From Thioalkalivibrio sp. (GTDB lineage Bacteria; Pseudomonadota; Gammaproteobacteria; Ectothiorhodospirales; Ectothiorhodospiraceae), in NCBI GenBank assembly GCA_003555285.1, contig PWGH01000198.1, forward strand, positions 1 to 20,164: a stretch of 20,164 nucleotides of DNA, written 5' to 3'. Under the pieces are notes generated by a model. It did no database searches. It had not been told where the DNA came from and worked only from the letters and a program-made list of their open reading frames with translations. This document shows positions 6,843-13,800 of this stretch, piece by piece. Each line of letters starts with the position of its first letter. Position 1 is the stretch's first letter. The translations under genes and the position numbers were made by a program.

Positions 6843-7278
6843 TCCCGCCACCCTGTTCTGTCTCGTGATCCTGCTGCTATTCGCCCTGCCGCAGGCCGGG
6901 GCCGAACCGCCCGATAGGTCCACCATCCCGAAGATCGCCCTGCAGATCAGTGACCATGACCCGATTCGCCAGACCATGGTCCTCAGCGTCGCCAACAATC
7001 TGGTCAATCATTATGGCGCCGGCGCAGTCGAAGTGGAGATCGTCGCCTTCGGACCCGGTCTGACCCTGCTTCGGGAGCCGACCCGGTTTGCCGAACGCAT
7101 CACGGAACTCGCCAAGGAGAAGGGCGTGCGGTTCACCTACTGCCAGATCACCGTCGACAGCACGGAGCAGCGTGACGGCCAGCGGATGTCTCTGGTTCCC
7201 GAGGCCACCAGTGTGGCCTCGGGTGCGGTGCGGATCGTGGATTTGGTCGGCAAGGGCTATGTTCATATCACCCCCTGA
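6835..7278 (+). CDS. Exported DsrE/DsrF-like family protein (second copy)
   Basis: DsrE-fold protein of 147 residues, a diverged paralogue of the product at 6121. The signal peptide is clear (RNPATLFCLVILLLFALPQAGAEPP, cut near AGA-EP), so it is periplasmic. The mature protein reads PKIALQISDHDPIRQTMVLSVANNLVNHYGAGAVEVEIVAFGPGLTLL, matching the DsrE first half. It continues with a helix and KEKGVRFTYCQITVDS, whose cysteine (about residue 105) aligns with that of the first copy, and ends SGAVRIVDLVGKGYVHITP. The ATG at 6835 is preferred because GGAGG lies 6 nt upstream and the signal peptide starts there. The start sits inside the hemerythrin-like fragment, suggesting coupled translation. The DamX-like gene begins 50 nt downstream. 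Confidence 0.87.
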   Translation: MRNPATLFCLVILLLFALPQAGAEPPDRSTIPKIALQISDHDPIRQTMVLSVANNLVNHYGAGAVEVEIVAFGPGLTLLREPTRFAERITELAKEKGVRFTYCQITVDSTEQRDGQRMSLVPEATSVASGAVRIVDLVGKGYVHITP

Positions 7279-7328
7279 GCCGTGTGCTCGCGTCCGTCCG
7301 GAGCTGCCGTCGCCGCCCCAAAGTGCCG

Positions 7329-9134
7329 ATGTCCGATGATCCCAAGCACCCGAGCGCGCCTCTTCTGAGGCGCGCGCGTCTGCGCCCCCAAGGCCTCGAC
7401 CGTCAACCCTTCGACGCCGTCCTGGAGGACGATTTCCTCTATGGCGATCCGGCCGTCGACATGCCGGTGACGATCCTCCTGAAGCGGCTTCAGAGCGACG
7501 ACACGCTCCTGGTGCTGACCGGCGAATCCGGCGTCGGCAAGAGCACCCAGTTGCGGTGCCTTCTGCTCCAAGGGGCGAAGTTCGGGAGCTTCTGCGCCTT
7601 CAAGGCCCGCCCGGACACCCCCTTCGCTGCCATCGAACACACCCTGCGCCAACACTGGAACACCGTGGCACCGGTGGAGCCGGACACACCCCTCGGCGAT
7701 TGGCTCTGTGCAATGTGCCGCGAGGGCCACCAGCCGATCGTGGTGATCGACGATGCCCATCATCTGACGCCGGCCGCGCTCGGAGAACTGTTACGACTGC
7801 GCCAGACCGTGCGGCGGCGTTGCCCACGCGGCCTCAAGCTGCTGCTCGCTGGTGCTCCCGGCCTCGCCCAGCGCGTCGAGGCCAACGCCGATGCCGATAG
7901 CGCGCTGGAACCGGTCGTCGAGGTGGTGCTTCGGGCCTTCACCTGGGAGCAGACCGAGGCCTACCTGCGCCATCGCCTGCTCGCTGCCGGTGCCCGCGAA
8001 CCGGACCGGCTTTCCGGCGACATCGCGCACGCGATTCATCAGCAAAGCGGCGGCCTTCCCCACGCCATCAACATTGCCGCCAACCGTCACCTGCAGGGAC
8101 CCCACGCGCCGAAGCCCTCCCCAGACCTGCCGGCGAAGGCGCAACTCCCGGCCCCCGGCGCACCCCGATCCGCCGCCCCGCTGTCTTCGCACGCGCCGCC
8201 CCGATCGGACCCTCGGTCTGCAACGGAAAACCCACTACCGCCCACCGCCATGACGCCACCGGCGCAGGTGCCAAAAAGCGGCCACGTGGCCCCGGGCCAA
8301 CCCGGCACCACCAACCAGGGAGCCTCCGGGATCACCCGACTACTCCAGGATCCCGGCGCCCTCCGGCTGGTGCTGGTGGGCGTATTGATGGGACTGGTCA
8401 TCCTCGTCCTCATCACCCTGTTGGCCCCGCCCAACGACGATGCGCCGGAAGCGCTCCGACTCCCGGCACCCGAGGCGATTCCCGAATCCACCCTCGGCGC
8501 ACCGGCGAGGCCCTCGGCGGGCACGACCACGCCGTCACCGAATCCGGCGCCTTTAACCCCTGAACCCACGCCCGTCGAACCCACCCGCATCGAACCCACG
8601 CGCATCGAACCCACGCGCATCGAAACGCCCATCGAACCCGGGCACCCCTCCGATGCGCCGTCCGTACCCGGCCTTCGGGCCGACTCCACCACCGAGTCCA
8701 CCCCCGCCGAGCCCGACCCGGTCGAGGGGCAGCCCACCCACGCCGAACCGGATTTGCCAACACCACCGGTGCGCCCACCCGTACCCGCATCCGCGCCGGT
8801 CGCAGGACCGCGCCCGGTGCAGGAGATCGCATGGATCCGGCGCCAGGATCCCGGGCATTGGACCCTCCAGATCGCGGCCGGCGGCGACCGAACCGCGTTG
8901 CAGGCACAGGCCCGGCGGCTCGCGCAAGACCCCGATTTCGCCCCGGGTGCCGAAGTGGCCTGGTTCCAGACCCGAAGAAACGGGCGCGACTGGTACACCC
9001 TGATCCTCGGCCCCTACCCCACGGCACAAACAGCGCAGACCGCCGTTGCAGCGCTGCCACCTGCGCTGCAGCGACGACAACCCTGGGCCCGGCCATTCGC
9101 TGCGATCCATCAGCTGCTGGACCCCGAGCGCTGA
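7329..9134 (+). CDS. damX: DamX-like protein: AAA ATPase, membrane segment, SPOR domain
   Basis: Predicted inner-membrane, septum-associated protein of 601 residues. The N-terminal ExeA/MshM-type AAA domain has Walker A GESGVGKS (residues 65-72) and Walker B IVVIDD (137-142). It is followed by a Pro-rich linker and one membrane segment (about 345-367, LRLVLVGVLMGLVILVLITLL). A long Pro/Glu/Thr-rich periplasmic spacer leads to a C-terminal SPOR domain (about 515-595: HWTLQIAAGGDR, NGRDWYTLILGPYPT, RQPWARPFAAIHQL). SPOR domains bind denuded peptidoglycan at division sites, and the tail resembles E. coli DamX. The ATG at 7329 is chosen because the conserved N-terminus follows it; a GTG at 7284, 6 nt after the preceding stop, would add 15 residues. 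In many relatives damX sits near aroB; here it follows a DsrE-like gene. Confidence 0.88.
   Translation: MSDDPKHPSAPLLRRARLRPQGLDRQPFDAVLEDDFLYGDPAVDMPVTILLKRLQSDDTLLVLTGESGVGKSTQLRCLLLQGAKFGSFCAFKARPDTPFAAIEHTLRQHWNTVAPVEPDTPLGDWLCAMCREGHQPIVVIDDAHHLTPAALGELLRLRQTVRRRCPRGLKLLLAGAPGLAQRVEANADADSALEPVVEVVLRAFTWEQTEAYLRHRLLAAGAREPDRLSGDIAHAIHQQSGGLPHAINIAANRHLQGPHAPKPSPDLPAKAQLPAPGAPRSAAPLSSHAPPRSDPRSATENPLPPTAMTPPAQVPKSGHVAPGQPGTTNQGASGITRLLQDPGALRLVLVGVLMGLVILVLITLLAPPNDDAPEALRLPAPEAIPESTLGAPARPSAGTTTPSPNPAPLTPEPTPVEPTRIEPTRIEPTRIETPIEPGHPSDAPSVPGLRADSTTESTPAEPDPVEGQPTHAEPDLPTPPVRPPVPASAPVAGPRPVQEIAWIRRQDPGHWTLQIAAGGDRTALQAQARRLAQDPDFAPGAEVAWFQTRRNGRDWYTLILGPYPTAQTAQTAVAALPPALQRRQPWARPFAAIHQLLDPER
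8562..8621 (+). repeat. Four tandem 15-nt repeats inside damX
   Basis: Four units of the form GAACCCACGCGCATC run in frame (8562-8576, 8577-8591, 8592-8606, 8607-8621). The last two are identical and the first two diverge slightly. They encode EPTPV-EPTRI-EPTRI-EPTRI in the periplasmic spacer between the membrane segment and the SPOR domain. A shortened unit (ETPI) follows. This is an in-frame repeat likely to vary in copy number and to alter spacer length only. Confidence 0.85.
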
Positions 9135-9150
9135 GCGGCCCTTTGCTCGG

Positions 9151-9930
9151 TCAGAACGTGGGCGCGAGCACCAGCGCAGCCCCGTCCTCACGAACGGCGA
9201 TACGATTCAGGAAACTTCGGCCCAGCAGCGGGATTCGCGGCGCATCCTGCAGCAGCACCATGGCCTCGACGTCCCGAAGTTCGATGCCGCCGACACGCAC
9301 CCGGTCCAACCGGACCCGATAGCCCAGGGATCGACCGGAGTCGGTCTGGACCGGCGTCAACCGACCGGCCGCGGTATCGATCCCGAGCCGGGGCGCCTCC
9401 CCGGTGCCCAGGACAATGTACTCGGCCGAGCGATCCAGTTGGAAGCTGACCGCATGGCCGTCGATGCTGCCTCGGGTGCTGAAGGTGCCGTCCGCATCGG
9501 GTCGAATCCGCAGCGGCACCGGCTGCGAACGCCCCGCCGATGCTCGCGCGCCCGGGGCAAGCCTGTCGGGCGCCCCCGAGGCCGTCACCCCCACGGCCTG
9601 GCGTTCACCATCGACCTCCAGCCAGGCGCTGCGCAGGCGGGTGTCGGTGGACAACAGCCGAACCCCGGCCAATGCGGGATCCCCGACGCGCAGAACCTGC
9701 CGTTCACCGTCCCACGCGAGCAGCGCACGATCCGGGAACCCCCCCAGCACGATCACCTCCCGCGCCTGCAGTGGAGCGATGACCAGCATCCATGCCAGAA
9801 CCACGAGCGCCAGGGTGCCGGGGCCCGGCGGCATCCCCTGCCGCCCCCGCGGCCCAGTCGCGGCATCGGCGGTACCCCTCGCACACCCCGGCGAACGGAC
9901 GCGAAGGCACTGCAGGGGTAATCGCGTCAT
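9151..9930 (-). CDS. Retropepsin-like aspartic protease homologue with altered active-site motif
   Basis: Exported protein of 259 residues from the ATG at 9930, which overlaps the upstream stop as ATGA. An internal ATG at 9834 (residue 33) begins a typical signal peptide, MPPGPGTLALVVLAWMLVIA followed by PLQA, and may be the true start. The N-terminal half (about 58-140) is a small beta-rich region. The C-terminal half (about 147-259) follows the bacterial clan AA aspartic protease pattern: DGTFSTRGSIDGHAVSFQLD, RLGIDTAAG, YRVRLDRVRVGGIELRDVEAMV, and the closing PLLGRSFLNRI. The catalytic DTGA motif reads DRSA (D166-R167-S168-A169), so the Asp remains but the Thr-Gly is lost. Proteolytic activity is therefore doubtful. 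It is coupled to the secretin-like gene and probably works with it in the periplasm. Confidence 0.82.
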   Translation of the reverse strand: MTRLPLQCLRVRSPGCARGTADAATGPRGRQGMPPGPGTLALVVLAWMLVIAPLQAREVIVLGGFPDRALLAWDGERQVLRVGDPALAGVRLLSTDTRLRSAWLEVDGERQAVGVTASGAPDRLAPGARASAGRSQPVPLRIRPDADGTFSTRGSIDGHAVSFQLDRSAEYIVLGTGEAPRLGIDTAAGRLTPVQTDSGRSLGYRVRLDRVRVGGIELRDVEAMVLLQDAPRIPLLGRSFLNRIAVREDGAALVLAPTF

Positions 9931-10706
9931 TCGACCGGATCCACGCGGACGTGAATCGCCACGTCGCGGTGTTCCTGGAGGCCTCGGGTGCTCCGGACAC
10001 CGCGATCGAACGCCATCTGCGCCCGGTCGCTGCCGGCAATCTGAATCCAGTCCCCGGGCCGCCCGGTAATGACCGTATCCACGTGCTGCCAGTCGATCAC
10101 CCCGCCCCGGCTTCGGTCCTCGCGCTGATGCACCTGCTGGATCTCCAGGCGCACGCGGCCATCGGGCGTGATCCAGGGACGAACCAGCAGGCCATCCCCC
10201 AGATCCCGATACCGCACCTCGGAAGAAATGACGATCGCTCCGGGCCCCACCAGCACACGCTGGTGCGCTTGCGGGATCGATTCCCCACTGTGAATGAAGG
10301 CGTGCCGACCCTCGAGCACCCGGATCGCCTTGGTGCCACGATGCCCTTCGGTGCGATGACCGCGGAGGAACGGCTCGAACCCAGCGCCGGCATCCTCGAA
10401 GTGGCGTTCGGTCCGATTCGCAAGGGGGCCCCGATGCACCTGGATCCGGAGATTCAACGGCGCGGTATCCAGACTTCGCACCACCTCGCGCAGCGGATCC
10501 AAGCGCGCGCGCGGCCCCTGAAGAATCAGCTGGAAACCCGCGCCGGACGCCGCATCATCCGTATCGAGCAGGGGCTGGATCCGTGGCAGCAGCTCGGCGG
10601 CCGGTCGGTGCTGAAGTTCGATGATCTGGATCGTGTGCGGTTCGCCCTGGGCCATTGGCACCCACAGCAGCAACAACAGACCCCATCGCCTCAACATCTT
10701 GCTCAT
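9927..10706 (-). CDS. Miniature secretin-like exported protein
   Basis: Exported protein of 259 residues. The start MSKMLRRWGLLLLLWVPMAQGE (ATG at 10706) gives a signal peptide; the frame stays open upstream to 10976 but that part is antisense to fliK. Residues 24-90 look like a secretin N-domain: HTIQIIELQHRPAAELLPRIQPLL, then FQLILQGPRARLDPLREVVRSLDTAPLNLRIQV. Residues about 128-226 resemble a shortened secretin core: HSGESIPQ, SSEVRYRDLGDGLLVRPWITPDGRVRLEIQQV, VDTVITGRPGDWIQIAG. It is far shorter than true secretins, which usually exceed 400 residues, and the membrane-spanning strand region seems reduced. It might be a periplasmic partner or a relic rather than a pore. It overlaps the protease gene (ATGA) and diverges from fliK over 89 nt. 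Confidence 0.75.
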   Translation of the reverse strand: MSKMLRRWGLLLLLWVPMAQGEPHTIQIIELQHRPAAELLPRIQPLLDTDDAASGAGFQLILQGPRARLDPLREVVRSLDTAPLNLRIQVHRGPLANRTERHFEDAGAGFEPFLRGHRTEGHRGTKAIRVLEGRHAFIHSGESIPQAHQRVLVGPGAIVISSEVRYRDLGDGLLVRPWITPDGRVRLEIQQVHQREDRSRGGVIDWQHVDTVITGRPGDWIQIAGSDRAQMAFDRGVRSTRGLQEHRDVAIHVRVDPVE

Positions 10707-10795
10707 AGCGCGATCATCCCACGACACCGCTGCCGTTTCGAGCTTCGATCCACTGGGAGTAGGATAGAAGGCCGTACCCGCGATCCGAGTCTTCC
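10707..10795. promoter_or_regulatory. Divergent promoter region between secretin-like gene and fliK
   Basis: An 89-nt gap between divergent start codons must hold both promoters, or their 5' leaders. TAGGAT (about 10761-10766) resembles a -10 box for fliK but lacks a good -35. I find no sigma54 (GG-10 nt-GC) or sigma28 match by eye. Confidence 0.3.
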
Positions 10796-12151
10796 ATGCA
10801 GATTCCCCCTCCAGTCCCCAACGTGATGCTGGTGAACGCCAGCCCGCGCGGGCTGGATTGGCAGCCGGGGCAGCGGCTAGAGGCCGTCGTGGTCCGCGCG
10901 GTGCCTGCGGGTCAACCGACCCCCGTGCGCATCGGCGAACAGCAGCTGCAGCTGCAGTTGCCGGCCAGCCTGCCACAGGGAGCGCGAATCAGCCTGCAGG
11001 TGATGCAGGCCGGCAGCCAGCCCGTGCTGCGTCTGCTGTCCACCGTGCCGGGTCTACCCGTCTCGGGGCTGCAAACTCCGGGTCCACCCGGCTTGGCGGC
11101 ACAAAACCCGGGCCTCCCCAACCCGGGCTTACAAGCCCTGCCACCCCGAACCCCCGGCCTTGCAAACGCCGGCCAGGGCCGTCCCAATGCACTGGTGGCC
11201 ACCGCACTCCCATCGCTCCATCCCGCCGCCGTCGCGCCCGCTGCACTTTCGCACCTGTTGCCGGCCCAGGGCAGCCAGGCCCCCTTGCTGGCCACCTTGT
11301 GGGCCCTGAAGACCCATGCCGCGCCCATGGCGGCCTTGCCGTCCGCGGTGCGTACGGCCGTCGACCACCTGTTCCAGCGCTTGGCCAGCACGAGTCAGGC
11401 CGGCCATGCACAAGGGTTGCGTCAGGCCGTCCAGATGTCCGGGCTCTTTCACGAGACGAATGTGGCCGCGTGGTCCGCGGCGCAGGCGAGTACCGCCCGT
11501 CCGCCGGCCGACCTGAAATCCCTGCTGCTCTCCCTGGCCACCCGTCTGCGCGCCCTGCCCGGCGGGTCCGCCGGCGGGTTTCTTCCCGCGATGGGCCTGC
11601 TCCGGGAAACCCCGCCCCCACGCACCGGATCCTCGCCCGTGGCTCAAGGGCGACTGACCGCGGAGGTACAGGGACTGAGCCCACAGGCTCTGCTCGGGGG
11701 CCTGCGCCTGGCCACCGAACAGGCCGTGGCCCGGCTGGCACTGCACCAGTGGGGTGCCGCCGAAAGCGCGGAAACCGGCGCGTCCCGCTGGCTGCTCGAG
11801 CTGCCGCTGAAGGCCCAGAACGGAGTGGATCTGGTGCATCTGCTGCTGGAACGCGAGCCCGATCGCGGCCCCTCGGAGGCGGATGCCGTGTGGCGGATCG
11901 CGTTGGCCCTCGATCTTCCGGGGCTGGGGCCGGTGCATGTGCGCCTTGCCGTCGCCGGTGATCGAGTCGACGCGCGCCTGTGGGCCGAAGAGAAGACCAC
12001 CGTGCACCGCGTGCGCCAGGAACTCCCCCGGCTGCGGACCGCACTGGAGGAACACCGGCTGCGGGTCCGGGATCTGGGTTGCAATCCGGGAGCGCCCCCG
12101 GAAGATCCGCCCACCGGTCCGTCCCGGCCAGTGCTGGACGATCAGGCATGA
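10796..12151 (+). CDS. fliK: Flagellar hook-length control protein FliK
   Basis: Secreted molecular ruler that sets hook length and triggers the FlhB export switch; 451 residues. The N-terminal part (about 1-90) has beta-rich sequence including GQRLEAVVVRAVPAGQPTPVRIGEQQLQLQLP. It is followed by a Pro/Gly/Leu-rich low-complexity ruler segment (about 90-130) and an Ala/Leu-rich middle. The C-terminal domain (about 315-440) matches the Flg_hook/FliK-C fold: SRWLLELPLKAQNGVDLVHLLLE, VWRIALALDLPGLGPVHVRLAVAGDRVDARLWAEEKTTVHRVRQELPRLRTALEEHRLRVRDLGCNPG. The start codon at 10796 lacks a clear ribosome binding site; a second Met at codon 11 is possible. Its stop overlaps the FlhB-like gene (ATGA), which fits their joint role in substrate switching. 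Confidence 0.88.
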   Translation: MQIPPPVPNVMLVNASPRGLDWQPGQRLEAVVVRAVPAGQPTPVRIGEQQLQLQLPASLPQGARISLQVMQAGSQPVLRLLSTVPGLPVSGLQTPGPPGLAAQNPGLPNPGLQALPPRTPGLANAGQGRPNALVATALPSLHPAAVAPAALSHLLPAQGSQAPLLATLWALKTHAAPMAALPSAVRTAVDHLFQRLASTSQAGHAQGLRQAVQMSGLFHETNVAAWSAAQASTARPPADLKSLLLSLATRLRALPGGSAGGFLPAMGLLRETPPPRTGSSPVAQGRLTAEVQGLSPQALLGGLRLATEQAVARLALHQWGAAESAETGASRWLLELPLKAQNGVDLVHLLLEREPDRGPSEADAVWRIALALDLPGLGPVHVRLAVAGDRVDARLWAEEKTTVHRVRQELPRLRTALEEHRLRVRDLGCNPGAPPEDPPTGPSRPVLDDQA

Positions 12152-12519
12152 GTCGAGAGGGGAGTCCAGACCCACCGCGGCCGAAGACGCCGCGCAAGGC
12201 CGTCGCGTTGCATTATGGCGGCAAGACCGCGCCACGGATCACCGCCAGCGGTGCCGGCCCGGTCGCAGACCGGATCCTGGAAATCGCCCGGGAGCATGAC
12301 GTTCCGGTGCATGACGATCCGCTACTGACCGCGGCCCTCGCCCAGGTTCCGGTCGGCGACGAGATCCCTGAAAACGTCTATGTGGCGGTGGCCGAGATTC
12401 TGGCCTTCATCTATTTCCTGAACGGCCGAGTGCCGAATTCCGACCCATCCGCCATCGACCCATCCGCCACCGACCCCCGGCCGAGCCCACGCACCAGAAC
12501 CGACCGCGACCGCCCGTAG
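12148..12519 (+). CDS. FlhB C-terminal-domain-like protein (FhlB / YlqH family)
   Basis: Stand-alone homologue of the cytoplasmic C-terminal domain of FlhB/YscU-type export-gate proteins; 123 residues. Recognisable sequence is KAVALHYGGKTAPRITASGAGPVADRILEIAREHDVPVHDDPLLTAALAQVPVGDEIPENVYVAVAEILAFIYFLNG (about residues 17-93), matching FlhB after its autocleavage site. The NPTH autocleavage motif itself and all membrane segments are absent, as usual for this small family. The remaining 30 residues are a Pro/Asp/Arg-rich tail (SDPSAIDPSATDPRPSPRTRTDRDRP) not expected in FlhB. The start at 12148 overlaps fliK's stop by ATGA. A full FlhB is presumably encoded elsewhere; FhlB proteins can partly substitute for FlhB's C-terminal domain in some bacteria. 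Confidence 0.9.
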   Translation: MSREGSPDPPRPKTPRKAVALHYGGKTAPRITASGAGPVADRILEIAREHDVPVHDDPLLTAALAQVPVGDEIPENVYVAVAEILAFIYFLNGRVPNSDPSAIDPSATDPRPSPRTRTDRDRP

Positions 12520-12568
12520 GGGGGCAGGCGCAACGGGCCCACCACGCCTTTGCGACGCGACGTCCGAC

Positions 12569-12973
12569 TCAAGCATTCCGGTCACCGCTCGCAGGCCGGT
12601 TCAGCGACAAGAACAGGTCGGCCTCGCCCGGCGTCAGACCGCAGGACTGGATCAATTCCTCCCGACTGGCGCCTTGGCCGGCGAGCCGCATCGCATGGCG
12701 ATACGGGGCCTGTTCCGGATCACGCAGAAGCACCTGCTCGTGCTGCTCGGCCAGTTGCCGCAACTGACGCTCCAAGTCGGAATGGCGCTGGTCCGCGATC
12801 ATTTCGCTGGAACAGACCGCGCTCAACGCGCCGCGCAGCGACCAGAGGGTCGTTTCCTGACTGACCAGGCGTTGCTGCAACTGCTGAATGCGCCGCAGCG
12901 CCCAGAGCGCCACGCCCAAGGCACCGAGCGCCAACAGGAACACGACCACGCCCAAACCGATTGCCACGCTCAT
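12569..12973 (-). CDS. DUF2802 protein, membrane-anchored, last gene of the chemotaxis operon
   Basis: Small protein of 134 residues with one N-terminal membrane helix (VAIGLGVVVFLLALGALGVALWAL, residues 3-26) and a heptad-rich coiled-coil stretch (RRIQQLQQRLVSQETTLWSLRGAL and SDLERQLRQLAEQHEQVLLRD, about 27-87). It ends with the DUF2802 motif, YRHAMRLAGQGASREELIQSCGLTPGEADLFLSLNR (about 91-126), which looks like a small helix-turn-helix. DUF2802 genes commonly close the cheW end of polar flagellar chemotaxis operons; the function is unknown. Its ATG overlaps the stop of the upstream 82-residue gene (ATGA). It is convergent with the FlhB-like gene, 49 nt apart. Confidence 0.87.
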   Translation of the reverse strand: MSVAIGLGVVVFLLALGALGVALWALRRIQQLQQRLVSQETTLWSLRGALSAVCSSEMIADQRHSDLERQLRQLAEQHEQVLLRDPEQAPYRHAMRLAGQGASREELIQSCGLTPGEADLFLSLNRPASGDRNA

Positions 12974-13218
12974 ACGTATTCATCCACGTGATGCCCGGCG
13001 GCACCGTCATCGGCAGGTCGAGGGCGTCCGCCCTGGGGCGTGTTCGGGTCGTCGGGTGCCGGCACCGCCGGATCCGGTGCTGGGTCATCGGGCGGCCCCT
13101 CGCCAGAGCCCTGCTCGTCCGGCTCCCGGTGGCGCTTGTGCTCATCGTCTTGCTCACGCACCGAGCGCCCTGGCCACGGCGGGTGAACCGGACGAATCGA
13201 ATCGAGCTCGCCGGCCAT
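12970..13218 (-). CDS. Small acidic, proline-rich protein of unknown function between cheW and the DUF2802 gene
   Basis: An 82-residue product beginning MAGELDSIRPVHPPWPGRSV and ending DDGAAGHHVDEYV. The ATG at 13218 is supported by GGGGGTGG 4-5 nt upstream; a longer frame to 13260 lacks such a site. The stop overlaps the DUF2802 start (ATGA), which argues strongly for a real translated gene. The middle is a disordered, charged run (REQDDEHKRHREPDEQ, then Pro/Asp repeats). The two ends, RPVHPPWP and HHVDEYV, look like short linear motifs. From memory, similar short proteins with a PPWP head and an H-(I/V)-D-E-Y tail occur in this operon position in related bacteria, but I cannot verify that here. 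No domain is recognised. Confidence 0.7.
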   Translation of the reverse strand: MAGELDSIRPVHPPWPGRSVREQDDEHKRHREPDEQGSGEGPPDDPAPDPAVPAPDDPNTPQGGRPRPADDGAAGHHVDEYV

Positions 13219-13320
13219 CACACCACCCCCCGCGCGATCTGCGCACCGTTGCGCCGGCAACCGGCACCGCCGAAACCCGGGAACCCGGCCTGCTGCCCCG
13301 AGGCGCGCGCTGGCCCGGTC

Positions 13321-13800
13321 TCAGGCCGTGTCGATCTCGGCCCAGTCATCTTCCGACAGCAGCTTATCGACGTCAGCCACGATGGTCAGTACGCCGTCGC
13401 GACTGGCCACCCCCTTGATGTACCGCGAACTGTCGTCATTGCCCACATTCGGTGCCGGCTCGATATCGCCTTCGGCCAACTCGATCACCTCGGCCACACT
13501 GTCCACCAGGATACCGACCACCTGATCGCCCTCCTCGATGATCACCACGCGGGAGGCCTCGTCGGAGGCCTTGGGCACCAGGCCCATGCGGCCGCGGGCA
13601 TCGATGACCGTCACCACATTGCCGCGCAGGTTGATGATCCCCAACACGTACTCGGCCGCTCCGGGAACCGGTGCGATCTCGGTTACGCGCAACACCTCGC
13701 GCACCGTCAACACACTGATGGCATAGATCTCGTCCATCAGGCGGAAGGTCACATACTGGGCCGTAGCGCCACGGTTGGCGGCCTGGGCTTGTTGGCTCAT
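13321..13800 (-). CDS. cheW: Chemotaxis coupling protein CheW
   Basis: Cytoplasmic adaptor that links chemoreceptors to the CheA kinase; 159 residues, a normal length. The CheW fold is complete: QYVTFRLMDEIYAISVLTVREVLRVTEIAPVPGAAEYVLGIINLRGNVVTVIDARGRMGL (about 15-74), SRVVIIEEGDQVVGILVDSVAEVIEL (about 83-108), and SSRYIKGVASRDGVLTIVADVDKLLSEDDW (about 123-152). The NLRG turn needed for receptor/kinase contact is present. The start at 13800 overlaps the stop of the parP-like gene as ATGA, so translation is probably coupled. A 102-nt gap with a good ribosome binding site separates it from the small gene downstream. Confidence 0.95.
   Translation of the reverse strand: MSQQAQAANRGATAQYVTFRLMDEIYAISVLTVREVLRVTEIAPVPGAAEYVLGIINLRGNVVTVIDARGRMGLVPKASDEASRVVIIEEGDQVVGILVDSVAEVIELAEGDIEPAPNVGNDDSSRYIKGVASRDGVLTIVADVDKLLSEDDWAEIDTA

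Noticed and set aside
9124..9150. CCGAGC/GCTCGG inverted repeat between the convergent damX and protease genes
   Set aside because: The 15-nt loop, 6-bp stem and lack of a T-run on either strand make it a poor intrinsic terminator; part of it is coding sequence.
10707..10976. 90-codon upstream extension of the secretin-like gene
   Set aside because: The extension overlaps fliK antisense and is Arg/Ala/Pro-rich. The Met at 10706 starts a proper signal peptide.
12524..12552. AGGCG...CGCCT repeat between the FlhB-like and DUF2802 genes as a bidirectional terminator
   Set aside because: Only a 5-bp stem with a loop of about 15 nt and no T-run; likely chance in GC-rich DNA.
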